From Planctomycetales bacterium (GTDB lineage Bacteria > Planctomycetota > Phycisphaerae > SM23-33), in the NCBI GenBank assembly GCA_030642005.1, contig DAOWOP010000087.1:1-10886 (forward strand): DNA of 10,886 nt, in the 5' to 3' direction. The notes under the pieces were generated by a model. The model was not told the DNA's origin. It searched no databases and saw only the letters and a list, made by a program, of their open reading frames with translations. How positions within the stretch are numbered: position 1 is the first letter of the stretch; every line of letters starts with the position of its first letter. Positions 1 through 6,799 of this stretch are shown here, piece by piece. A program made the position numbers and the translations under genes.

Positions 1-2678
1 AATGCTTCCGGTTTGGGCGTCGTAACGATTACCACGTATCCATGCCCCAGATATTTTTTCGCCACTCGCTGCACGTCGGCGGGTGTAATCTTTCGGTACA
101 ACTTCTCCGCCTTCTTTCGAAAGTCATATCCCATCCCGTACAGTTCGTCCAGGGCCGCCACTATCGCCAGTTCCGACATTGCCTGAGCGCCGAGGGCGTC
201 GGCTGTCAGGATGATATTGACGGCACGGTCGATTTCCTTCTGCGTGGGCGTGTAACCGGCGGCGCGGTCGAGGTTCTTCTTGATAATCCCGACGACTTCG
301 GGCGCCTTGTCGGGTTGGCATCCGGCGTAGGTAACGAACGCTCCCGGCATCAGCCCCGCCCAGTTGTAAGAGTGCACGACATAGACCAGCCGCTTGCCGC
401 GGAGTTCCGTGTGCAGCCAGCCCGAAGGCAAGCGATAGCCGCTGATGATCGTATCCAAAACGGTTATCGCGATGCGATCATCAATGTCCGTTGCCTTCAT
501 TCCCGGCACAGCGACAATGACGCCGGCCTGGACGTTCTTCGTTTTAAGAACGTGCAATTCACCTTCCGGTGCGACCTTGCGCTTGGGCCAGGTGTAAGAG
601 ACATTCGCGTCGTTGACCAAACCCCTGAATAATCGTTTGATTCGCGCCTTGGCGGCGTCGGCGTCGAAATTACCGTAGATCGCCAGGACATTTTTCCCGA
701 TCGTAATCTGCATATCGCGATACCCGGATATATCATCTACTGTCACCGAAGCCACCACTTCCAAACTGCCGGTGGTTTGCAAACGATACGGCGAGTTGAT
801 GAAGAATTTCTGACGGAAGAATTTCATCAACTGCGGTGTCCAGTTTTCATCGACCTGCTTGATTGCCGCTTTGTGCAGCGGCTTGATGTTCTCCAGTTCC
901 TTTTTCGGGAAGGTCGGGTGCTGCACGACATCGGCGAGGATTTCAAGCGCCTCGGCAAACCTGTCGGACAGGACGGATGCTTCCCAATAGAAGGAGTTGT
1001 TTCCGCACTTTCCGGCGATGGCGCCGCCGGCCTCGTCGAAAAAAGCGTCAATCTCTTCGGCCGATCGCTTACCCGCGCCCCGCGTGCTCAACGCCATCAT
1101 CAGCGACCCCAAACCGTTGGTCGCTTCGCTTTCTCCCAGCAGCCCGCCCTTATTTACGAACGTCATAGAGACCAGTCCGACTGCCTTTGTCGGATGCAGA
1201 ATCACCTGCAGGCCATTGGGCAGCGTGAAAGTTACGGTCTTTGTTTCGGCGGCCTTTTCTATCGAGACCGTTTTTTCGGCCCGGAGCGATTCGGGAACCA
1301 TTCGCGTAATCGCCATCTTCTCGAATGTGAAATACTTCTTCGCCATTTCCCGGACCCGCTCGGCCGTTACTTTCTGAATGTTGTCGGTGTAGTTGCGTGA
1401 GAAATTCACGTTGCCGGTGGTCATGTAATCGCTTGCCAGCGTCCCGGAGACGGCCTCGGCCTTCTGCTGGGAATAGACTAACTGGGCGAGTTTCTGGCGC
1501 TTGGCCTTGTCGAGTTCGACCTCGGTAACGCCGTCGGCAATGACGGCCTGCAATTGTTCAATAATTTCCTTCTGGGCTGCGTCGGCCTTGTCCGGCTCGG
1601 CGCGGAAACTGACGGTGAAAAATCCCTTGCCCCAAACCGGCGTCCACGAACTTGTCCGGATGGACGTAACGAGGCGTTTTTCAAACTGGAGCGACCGGAC
1701 CATCCGGCTGCTCTTTCCGCGAGACAGGATGAAACTCAACACGTCCAGGGCGTACAGGTCGTCGTGGACCAGCGGGATCGTCTGAAAACTCATCCGCTGC
1801 ATTACGTCTTTTACGGACTTGCTCTTTACGGTTGTCCGACGGACGCCGGTAATCGGAGCGACCTCCGGCAGGGACATGTCAGGCGTCAGACCCTTTTTGA
1901 AATGTCCGAACCGCCCGGCGGCGCGTTTCAGGACGGCGGCGGTGTCCACGTCGCCGGCGACGACGAAGATTATGTTCTGCGGAACGTACATTCGTTTGAC
2001 GTATGCCAGCACGTCGTCTCGCGCCAGTTTGCTCAGCGGGTCGGCAAAGCCGATTACCGGCACAGCGGCAGGATGCATGCCGAAAATGTTGGCTGAATGG
2101 GCGTACCACATCTGCCGGGACGGGTCGTCCTTGCCCATTTCCAGTTCGCGCTGTACGACGCCGTGTTCTCGCTTGAAATCGGCCGGCGTTATGAACGGCC
2201 TGGAAACCTGGTCGGCGATAAGATCGACGCATTGCATTGTTTTGCTCGACGATGCGGCGATGTAGTAGCAGGTGTGGTCCATACTGGTGTAAGCGTTTGA
2301 CTGTCCGCCGATCTCGAGCGTTCGAGAGCGTTTTTCGCCCGGCGAGTGCGCCGCCCCGCCGCCGGGCATCTCGTGGATGGATTCCTTGGCCACAAGGTGT
2401 TCGCATAAGTGGCTGAGTCCTGCGCCCAGCCATTCGCGTTCGTACAGCCCGCCGGCGCGGACGAACGCCTTGACGCAGACAACCGGGGCATTGTGGTTCT
2501 CGGCGACGATTACCGTCAGGCCGTTGGAAAGTTTGGCGACCGTAACGCCCGATTCGGTGGACGACCGCGAGACGATCTCGGCGGGTTTTACCGGAACGGC
2601 TTCGAGCGCCTCAACAGGCTCGCCGCATCCGACGACGAAAAACAGAATCAAAAGGCATCCAAGTGTGATTTTCTTCAA
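1..2678 (-). CDS. Two-unit M16 (pitrilysin/insulinase-like) zinc peptidase, predicted lipoprotein; 3' end cut by the window edge
   Basis: The frame stays open for 892 codons from a TTG at 2678 to the left edge. Residues 2-18 form a basic then hydrophobic signal ending in a lipobox, VVGC, with Cys18, so the mature protein is probably lipid-anchored outside the inner membrane. The first M16 unit carries the inverted zinc motif HLCEH (His90, Glu93, His94). The third zinc ligand is probably Glu178 in VVQRELE, aligned to the pitrilysin Glu169 region. The segment NAYTSMDHTCYY (about 128-139) is the usual M16 strand after the motif. A second unit starts near residue 480 (TFTLPNGLQVIL), but where HxxEH would lie it reads GLGSLMMAL, so it is a non-catalytic partner, as in pitrilysin-type single-chain enzymes. 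The last residues visible (KKYLGHGYVVIVTTP) resemble the C-terminal strand of a unit, so few residues should be missing. The TTG start is supported by GGAG seven bases upstream and an in-frame stop just before it. The substrate is unknown. Confidence 0.93.
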   Translation of the reverse strand, partial: MKKITLGCLLILFFVVGCGEPVEALEAVPVKPAEIVSRSSTESGVTVAKLSNGLTVIVAENHNAPVVCVKAFVRAGGLYEREWLGAGLSHLCEHLVAKESIHEMPGGGAAHSPGEKRSRTLEIGGQSNAYTSMDHTCYYIAASSSKTMQCVDLIADQVSRPFITPADFKREHGVVQRELEMGKDDPSRQMWYAHSANIFGMHPAAVPVIGFADPLSKLARDDVLAYVKRMYVPQNIIFVVAGDVDTAAVLKRAAGRFGHFKKGLTPDMSLPEVAPITGVRRTTVKSKSVKDVMQRMSFQTIPLVHDDLYALDVLSFILSRGKSSRMVRSLQFEKRLVTSIRTSSWTPVWGKGFFTVSFRAEPDKADAAQKEIIEQLQAVIADGVTEVELDKAKRQKLAQLVYSQQKAEAVSGTLASDYMTTGNVNFSRNYTDNIQKVTAERVREMAKKYFTFEKMAITRMVPESLRAEKTVSIEKAAETKTVTFTLPNGLQVILHPTKAVGLVSMTFVNKGGLLGESEATNGLGSLMMALSTRGAGKRSAEEIDAFFDEAGGAIAGKCGNNSFYWEASVLSDRFAEALEILADVVQHPTFPKKELENIKPLHKAAIKQVDENWTPQLMKFFRQKFFINSPYRLQTTGSLEVVASVTVDDISGYRDMQITIGKNVLAIYGNFDADAAKARIKRLFRGLVNDANVSYTWPKRKVAPEGELHVLKTKNVQAGVIVAVPGMKATDIDDRIAITVLDTIISGYRLPSGWLHTELRGKRLVYVVHSYNWAGLMPGAFVTYAGCQPDKAPEVVGIIKKNLDRAAGYTPTQKEIDRAVNIILTADALGAQAMSELAIVAALDELYGMGYDFRKKAEKLYRKITPADVQRVAKKYLGHGYVVIVTTPKPEA

Positions 2679-2685
2679 GACATTT

Positions 2686-2689
2686 CTCC
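2686..2689 (-). promoter_or_regulatory. Shine-Dalgarno site that fixes the TTG start of the M16 peptidase
   Basis: On the minus strand GGAG is followed by seven bases and then TTG at 2678. The ATG lying between them is out of frame and meets a stop after two codons. The peptidase frame has a TGA a few codons upstream and no ATG or GTG in between, so TTG is the most likely start. Confidence 0.75.
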
Positions 2690-2699
2690 AGGGCGCTCA

Positions 2700-2721
2700 C
2701 CCACGCAGCGCAGTGCGTGGG
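2700..2721. repeat. Perfect 8-bp-stem hairpin between response regulator and M16 gene
   Basis: CCCACGCA (2700-2707) pairs perfectly with TGCGTGGG (2714-2721) across a 6-base loop. It fills much of the 49-bp gap between the two minus-strand genes. No T-run follows on the minus strand, so it is not a standard intrinsic terminator. It could attenuate or stabilise the joint transcript, or be a dispersed REP-like palindrome. Confidence 0.6.
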
Positions 2722-2727
2722 CTTGGC

Positions 2728-3198
2728 CTATTGGGCGGGCGGCGTGGATTCCACGTCGTTCAGGTACGCCAGCGCCCGTTCGAGTTCATCCTTCAGGTGT
2801 CGCAGTTTCAGCAGCGACTTGACGCGAGTGATAAGTTCCAGGCGATTGACGGGTTTGGAGAGGAAGTCGTCCGTTCCCGACTCGACGCCGCGCTCGATGT
2901 CGGACAGTTCGTTCAGGGCTGTTACCATGATTATCGGGATGTCGCGGGTGGCAGGGTCGGATTTGAGTTTCCGGCAGACCTCGAACCCGCTCATCCTCGG
3001 CATCATTATGTCCAGCAATATAAGGTCGGGTTTGACCTGCCGGACCATTTCCAGCGCCTCAATGCCGTCGGCGGCGGTTGGGGTTTGAACGTCGTCGATT
3101 GTCTGGAGGTACTCCACCAGCAGTTCGAGGTTCTGGGGGTTGTCGTCCACCACGAGGATTTTCGACGGTTGCCGATCTTTGGTCGCATCAGTCATCAT
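2728..3198 (-). CDS. Stand-alone response regulator (REC domain)
   Basis: The 156-residue protein is a single receiver domain plus a short tail. The expected residues are present: acidic pair Asp18/Asp19 in VVDDN, phospho-acceptor Asp63 in LLDIMMP, Thr93 in MVTA, and Lys115 before Pro116 in SKP. Residues 131-156 (LRHLKDELERAL then a Pro-rich end) look like a short helix and tail, not a DNA-binding or enzymatic output domain. The N-terminal pattern DDNPQNLELL resembles PleD-type receivers. It would therefore act by protein-protein contact or as a phospho-relay intermediate. No histidine kinase lies in the window. Two tandem ATGs start the frame (3198, 3195); GGAG at 3205-3208 (minus strand) sits six bases before the first. 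It is probably co-transcribed with the M16 gene 49 bp downstream. Confidence 0.93.
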   Translation of the reverse strand: MMTDATKDRQPSKILVVDDNPQNLELLVEYLQTIDDVQTPTAADGIEALEMVRQVKPDLILLDIMMPRMSGFEVCRKLKSDPATRDIPIIMVTALNELSDIERGVESGTDDFLSKPVNRLELITRVKSLLKLRHLKDELERALAYLNDVESTPPAQ

Positions 3199-3221
3199 GT
3201 CCTTCTCCTGCTTCCCGATGA

Positions 3222-3250
3222 TTGATAAAGACTAACGGTTTTGAGGTCAA
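3222..3250 (-). promoter_or_regulatory. Candidate sigma70-like promoter for the response regulator/M16 unit
   Basis: On the minus strand TTGACC (3245-3250) and TATCAA (3222-3227) are separated by exactly 17 bases. This matches the TTGACA/TATAAT consensus at five and four of six positions. A start near 3215 would leave a leader of under 20 bases carrying the GGAG site. This is pattern recognition only; promoter rules in this lineage are poorly known. Confidence 0.45.
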
Positions 3251-3304
3251 ATCTCAACAGCGCGAAACGGCAAGCCCTTGGCATCAGTGCGGGTGCGGAA
3301 TACT

Positions 3305-5545
3305 ATGGGGCTTGTGAGCGATCTTTTCAAAGACGATTCTGTTTCCCGTCCGCGGGTGGTCGGCGTTGCAATATCGGCCAATGTCTGGCGGATTTTCGAC
3401 TATCTGTGGGGCGAAGGCTTTGCCCGTCCCGAAGTCGGCATGCGCGTCCGCGTACCGTTTGGTCGAGGCGACCGAAAAACGCTCGGATTCGTCGCTGAAA
3501 TCGACCGCCCGCCGGGACAGCGAAAACTCAAAGTCGTAGCCGAACTTATCGACACCGCCAGCCAACTGGATGAGAACCTGTGGCGGCTGGGTGAGTGGAT
3601 GAGCCGGTATTATCTCGCCCCGCCGGGGATGGTACTCTCGGCGATGGTTCCGGCGGCGGTCGGTCGGACAGCGCCGCGGACGGAGACCGTCGCATATCTC
3701 CTCGCGGAAAAGGCCGACTGGCCCAGGGCACTTGGTTCGCGCCAGCGTCGGCTGCTGGATGAACTGTTCGAGGCCCGCCGGCAGGGCATCGAACCGGTTC
3801 CGGTCGAACAACTGCTGGCTCACGGCGGCGGGTCGCGCGACACCGTCCGCCGGCTCGTTCGGCGGGAACTCATCCGCACGAAAACCCGCCCGCAGATTCT
3901 GAAACAACTCGACGAGCAGGTCGAACCCGACCCGTTCGACCTCAACGACGACCAGTGGAAGGTTCTGGCCGCCGTGAAGGCTAAACTGTCCGCCGGCTTC
4001 AGCACGACGCTGCTGCACGGCGTAACTGCCTCCGGCAAGACGGAGGTGTACCTGCGGGCGATACGCGAGGTTATCGCCGCCGGGAAGCAGGCGATCCTCC
4101 TGGTGCCGGAGATCGCCCTGGCTACGCAGACGCTTCAGCGCCTCACCGGCCGCCTGAAGAGGGTGGCCGTACTGCACTCCGGACTGACGGCCGCACAGCG
4201 GGTGTTCTATTACGAGCAGATTCGCGACGGGCACGCAACCTGCGTCATAGGCCCGCGAAGCGCGATATTCGCACCCGCCCGACGGCTTGGACTGATTATC
4301 GTCGATGAGGAACATGAATCCTCATACAAGCAGGAGACCGTCCCGCGCTACCACGGGCGGGACGTAGCCGTCAAGCGAGCCGCTATCGAAGGCGTTCCGG
4401 TCCTGCTCGGCTCGGCTACGCCGTCGCTGGAATCGCTCCACAACGCCCGTACAGGCCGATACGAACTGCTGGAACTGCCGCGACGGATTCACTCCCTGCC
4501 CATGCCGGCGCTGCAACTAGTGGAACTGCGAAAGGAGATCACGCCGGGGCGGATTGAACTTGTCGGAAGGACGCTGGAGCGGAAACTCGCCGAGACGCTC
4601 GACCGATCCGAGCAGACCATCCTGCTGATGAACCGCCGAGGGTACGCCAGTTTCGTCTTCTGCCCGTCGTGCAAATGGCAACTTCAGTGCGATCATTGCA
4701 GCCGGGCGATGGTATTCCACCGCGCCCTGTCGCTGGCGATGTGCCATTACTGCCAGGCGACCGCCGAGGTCCCGCGGGCGTGCCCCGCCTGCGGGAAGAA
4801 ACTTATCCTTTTCGGAATGGGCATCCAGCGGATCGAGGCTGAACTCGCCCGCAAGTTCCCCACCGCCGTCGTGGCGCGGATGGACAGCGACACGATGTCC
4901 AGCCCGAAGCAGTTCCGGGAGGTATTCGACCGCTTCGCCGCCGGGGACGTGGATATATTGTTGGGTACGCAGATGGTGGCGAAGGGACTGGATTTTCCGC
5001 GTGTAACGCTGGTTGGCATCGTCAGTGCCGACACGGCCTTGGCGATTCCCGATTTCCGGGCAGCCGAGCGGACGTTTCAGTTAATCGTCCAGGTCGCCGG
5101 GCGGGCCGGGCGTGCGAAACGCGGCGGCCAGGTGATCGTCCAAACGCTGCATCCTTCCGACCCCGCCATTCGCTTCGCACTGAAGCACGACTACGCGGGC
5201 TTTGCGGCGTTTGAACTGCCGCAGCGCGAAGCGACGGGCGTGCCGCCTTTTGTCCGCCTGGTGCGATTTGTCGTCCGTCATGAGAAGGTCGCCCGCGCCG
5301 AAGCCGGTGCACAGGCGCTGGGCAAACACCTACATAGACTTTTCGCCGGCCAGGACGATGTGAAAATCATCGGCCCAATGCGGGCCGGCGTGTTCAAAAT
5401 CCGCAGCCAGTTCCGCTTCGAGATCGACTGCTACTGCCCCAGGCCGGGGCATATCCAGAACGTCCTTCTGGAAAAGATTCCTGAATTAAACGCGGAAATC
5501 GGCGCTGAAATTGTCATCGACGCCGACCCTGCCAGCCTGTTGTAG
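3305..5545 (+). CDS. priA: PriA, replication restart 3'-5' DNA helicase (primosomal protein N')
   Basis: PriA recognises abandoned replication forks and unwinds the lagging arm so that DnaB can be reloaded. From the ATG at 3305 the protein has 746 residues, close to the E. coli length of 732. The N-terminal fork-binding region shows FDYLW and GMRVRVPFG (near residues 31-53). The helicase core follows: Walker A GVTASGKT (239-246), the Walker B box DEEH (334-337), then MNRRGYASF. The zinc region has four CxxC pairs (Cys453/456, 462/465, 480/483, 493/496). Helicase motifs GTQMVAKGLDFP (554-565) and QVAGRAGR (596-603) complete the core, and the C-terminal end keeps DADP. All catalytic parts are intact. 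A TTG at 3278, in frame, would add nine residues; I prefer ATG 3305, but neither start has a strong Shine-Dalgarno site. It is divergent from the response regulator and convergent with the lipoprotein gene. Confidence 0.97.
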   Translation: MGLVSDLFKDDSVSRPRVVGVAISANVWRIFDYLWGEGFARPEVGMRVRVPFGRGDRKTLGFVAEIDRPPGQRKLKVVAELIDTASQLDENLWRLGEWMSRYYLAPPGMVLSAMVPAAVGRTAPRTETVAYLLAEKADWPRALGSRQRRLLDELFEARRQGIEPVPVEQLLAHGGGSRDTVRRLVRRELIRTKTRPQILKQLDEQVEPDPFDLNDDQWKVLAAVKAKLSAGFSTTLLHGVTASGKTEVYLRAIREVIAAGKQAILLVPEIALATQTLQRLTGRLKRVAVLHSGLTAAQRVFYYEQIRDGHATCVIGPRSAIFAPARRLGLIIVDEEHESSYKQETVPRYHGRDVAVKRAAIEGVPVLLGSATPSLESLHNARTGRYELLELPRRIHSLPMPALQLVELRKEITPGRIELVGRTLERKLAETLDRSEQTILLMNRRGYASFVFCPSCKWQLQCDHCSRAMVFHRALSLAMCHYCQATAEVPRACPACGKKLILFGMGIQRIEAELARKFPTAVVARMDSDTMSSPKQFREVFDRFAAGDVDILLGTQMVAKGLDFPRVTLVGIVSADTALAIPDFRAAERTFQLIVQVAGRAGRAKRGGQVIVQTLHPSDPAIRFALKHDYAGFAAFELPQREATGVPPFVRLVRFVVRHEKVARAEAGAQALGKHLHRLFAGQDDVKIIGPMRAGVFKIRSQFRFEIDCYCPRPGHIQNVLLEKIPELNAEIGAEIVIDADPASLL

Positions 5546-5631
5546 GGTCGTCGTCCTTCCGGGAACCCGATCACAAACCGCTGAGGGGCTTCTGCCGCGG
5601 CGTCGGGGTCCAAGGGCATCGTGCGCGCAAT

Positions 5632-5650
5632 TATGCATTCCAAATGCATA
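5632..5650. repeat. AT-rich inverted repeat in the convergent spacer
   Basis: TATGCAT (5632-5638) and ATGCATA (5644-5650) form a perfect 7-bp inverted repeat with a 5-base loop. It lies in the 145-bp gap between the 3' ends of priA and the lipoprotein gene. It is AT-rich against a GC-rich background, and followed by TTT on the plus strand. It may be a weak terminator or a protein-binding palindrome. I see nothing else functional in 5546-5690. Confidence 0.4.
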
Positions 5651-5690
5651 TTTGCAGGCAGAAAATATGGCTTCACCGGCCGGTTGACGA

Positions 5691-6272
5691 CTACCGCGGA
5701 TAGATCGTCAGTTTCTTTACCGCGAGAAAATTGATTTCATGCTGGAGGGTTTCTTCGAGGTTCTCGTCGCGTCCGAGCGGCACCGACCTGCTCCCGATTG
5801 TGCTTCCCAGCCCGGTCAGCGATGCAAGGCGCGGCATGTCGGGATTGAGGAACATGTCAAATGCCTCGGAAGTGCTGGTTACCTGCGGGTTCACAAGGTC
5901 CGAGCGTGAAGTAAGCACGCGTACGGCGGCGGTGTAACCTTCGCTGTCGTCCCGCCGGCGGATATTGACCGTAACCTGACGATAGACGGTATGGAGAGTT
6001 CCCTCGGCCAGGTCCCGCTGGGTAATCGCGTCTTTGCGCCAGAACTCGAACCAGTGGCGACCGATCATCGGGAAGGTCGTGATGACGCCTTCCCGCCGGT
6101 CGGCACGGTCAATAAAAAAGCGATATTCACGCAGCACCTCGTTGGTGGCGTCCCATACGGCGTTGAAATTCTCGTCGGCGACGCCGGTCGGACTCGCTAC
6201 AGGACCGCCCGTGGGCGCGCAGCCGGTGCAAGAAAACGCTGCGGTCAACATGATGATTTGCAGAGGTTTCAT
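5691..6272 (-). CDS. Small predicted lipoprotein of unknown function
   Basis: The 193-residue product begins MKPLQIIMLTAAFSCTGC, a basic then hydrophobic signal with a lipobox-like CTGC and Cys18. The -3 residue is Cys, not the usual Leu, so lipidation is likely but not certain. After a short Pro/Gly/Ala linker comes one compact domain: an amphipathic helix around FNAVWDATNEVLREY, a strand pair FFIDRADRREGVITTFP, then an aromatic stretch GRHWFEFWR and a beta-rich VTVNIRRRD segment. The helix-then-RREGVITT layout recalls small envelope lipoproteins of planctomycetes, but I cannot name the family. GGGTG at 6280-6284 (minus strand) lies seven bases before the ATG. It stands alone, convergent with priA and divergent from rsmD across a 527-bp repeat-filled gap. 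Confidence 0.85.
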   Translation of the reverse strand: MKPLQIIMLTAAFSCTGCAPTGGPVASPTGVADENFNAVWDATNEVLREYRFFIDRADRREGVITTFPMIGRHWFEFWRKDAITQRDLAEGTLHTVYRQVTVNIRRRDDSEGYTAAVRVLTSRSDLVNPQVTSTSEAFDMFLNPDMPRLASLTGLGSTIGSRSVPLGRDENLEETLQHEINFLAVKKLTIYPR

Positions 6273-6366
6273 ATTTTTTCACCCGATTTCGAGATTTTTC
6301 ATGGCCTGTATTGGCCAGTCACGGTTTTATATCTTACGTTTCATATGGCAACCGACGCAGCCGCAA

Positions 6367-6387
6367 GCCGGGCTTCACCGGCCCGGC
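6367..6387. repeat. Perfect 7-bp GC-rich hairpin
   Basis: GCCGGGC (6367-6373) pairs with GCCCGGC (6381-6387) around a 7-base loop, TTCACCG. It lies 12 bases before the terminator-like hairpin at 6399. Part of it (6371-6383) is repeated exactly at 5669-5681. Confidence 0.6.
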
Positions 6388-6398
6388 ACCAATGCCCC

Positions 6399-6439
6399 GC
6401 GCCCCGGCCCCCGCTCCTTGGTCGGGGCGCACTTTTTTT
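6399..6439 (+). terminator. Rho-independent-type terminator with no obvious gene upstream
   Basis: GCGCCCCG (6399-6406) pairs perfectly with CGGGGCGC (6423-6430); two bases later comes a run of seven T (6433-6439) on the plus strand. The 16-base loop is long but GC-rich. The nearest plus-strand gene upstream is priA, ending about 850 bp earlier. It may stop read-through antisense to the lipoprotein gene, end an unseen small RNA, or be part of a dispersed repeat. Confidence 0.5.
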
Positions 6440-6442
6440 AAC

Positions 6443-6477
6443 GCGAATTCGCACGAATAAAAGCGAATTACACGAAT
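6443..6477. repeat. Two-copy direct repeat (GCGAATT...CACGAAT)
   Basis: The unit GCGAATTCGCACGAAT (6443-6458) recurs as GCGAATTACACGAAT (6463-6477), one base shorter, after a 4-base A-rich gap. It follows directly on the T-run at 6433-6439. It looks like a dispersed low-complexity intergenic repeat, not a coding or known regulatory element. Confidence 0.6.
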
Positions 6478-6587
6478 GCTCTTTGGAAAACCCCGCCTTG
6501 TTCAGCAATTTCAAAACCTAGCCTAGCCGTCGCTCGGTAAAGATGCCAGTAGAAATCTCATTCCAATGATGCGATACTGCGTAAAGC

Positions 6588-6608
6588 GTTCAGCGGTCAG
6601 CGTTCAGC
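6588..6608. repeat. Heptamer array, three units (GTTCAGC type)
   Basis: GTTCAGC (6588-6594), GGTCAGC (6595-6601) and GTTCAGC (6602-6608) follow each other in strict 7-base register. Read on the other strand the units are GCTGAAC/GCTGACC, the same GCTGANN pattern as the larger array at 6750-6791, so the two arrays face each other. Confidence 0.65.
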
Positions 6609-6639
6609 AAAAGACTAAAAGCATATAACAAAGAAATTC

Positions 6640-6720
6640 ACCGCAGAGACCGCAGAGCACGCAGAGAAAAATATTGTTGTTTGGTTTGGCTATTTCTGAC
6701 TCCTCTGCGTTCTCTGCGGT
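6640..6720. repeat. Inverted repeat of GCAGAG-type short-period arms
   Basis: The left arm 6640-6657 and right arm 6703-6720 (18 bp each) are inverted copies with one mismatch. Each arm contains ACCGCAGAG followed by a second CGCAGAG, and a third GCAGAG follows the left arm at 6661-6666. The 45-base centre (6658-6702) is AT-rich and codes for nothing I can see. The structure could fold as a long hairpin in RNA or single-stranded DNA. Repeats of this GCAGAGA style are familiar to me from spacers of environmental bacterial genomes. Confidence 0.65.
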
Positions 6721-6749
6721 TCATTTTGTTGTAGTTTATAAATAAAATG

Positions 6750-6791
6750 CTGATTGCTGATCGCTGATTGCTGACTGCTGATTACTGATTG
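6750..6791. repeat. Heptamer array, six units (CTGATTG type), just before rsmD
   Basis: Six consecutive 7-base units fill 6750-6791: CTGATTG, CTGATCG, CTGATTG, CTGACTG, CTGATTA, CTGATTG. The array ends 8 bases before the rsmD ATG, with only CTTTTAAA between, so it occupies the place where a Shine-Dalgarno site and perhaps the promoter would be. The style is comparable to the heptanucleotide STRR repeats described in cyanobacteria. Confidence 0.75.
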
Positions 6792-6799
6792 CTTTTAAA

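Larger units (their letters stand above)
6273..6799. other. Gene-free, repeat-packed spacer between lipoprotein gene and rsmD
   Basis: This 527-bp divergent gap holds no coding frame I can support; frames crossing its left part are antisense shadows of the lipoprotein gene. It must contain the promoters of both flanking genes. The left end has a small inverted repeat, TGGCC (6302-6306) with GGCCA (6313-6317), and AT-rich sequence near 6326-6331 that could be a -10 region for the lipoprotein gene. The rest is repeats, listed separately: two GC hairpins with a T-run, a GCGAATT/CACGAAT direct repeat, two heptamer arrays, and a GCAGAG inverted repeat. Positions 6478-6587 and 6609-6639 show nothing I recognise. 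Composition shifts from GC-rich before 6430 to AT-rich after it. Confidence 0.7.

Noticed and set aside
42..632. Plus-strand frames of about 150-210 codons across 42-2265
   Set aside because: All are antisense to one continuous M16 peptidase frame with a zinc motif and second-unit features.
2377..3225. Plus-strand frame of 282 codons
   Set aside because: It lies antisense to the M16 start and the whole response regulator gene, both supported by motifs and ribosome binding sites.
3284..4315. Long minus-strand frame of 343 codons
   Set aside because: It is fully antisense to the N-terminal half of priA, whose domains are unambiguous. Long antisense frames are expected in GC-rich coding DNA.
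5431..5676. Minus-strand 81-residue frame starting (GTG) 15 bases after the lipoprotein stop
   Set aside because: About half of it is antisense to the 3' end of priA, no ribosome binding site is convincing, and the translation shows no recognisable motif or folded-domain character.
5991..6521. Plus-strand frames over 5991-6521
   Set aside because: They are antisense to the lipoprotein gene and then run through hairpins and repeats, with no protein-like composition.
6443..6791. CRISPR array
   Set aside because: Repeat units are 7-18 bases, imperfect and without regular spacers, and no cas gene is present.
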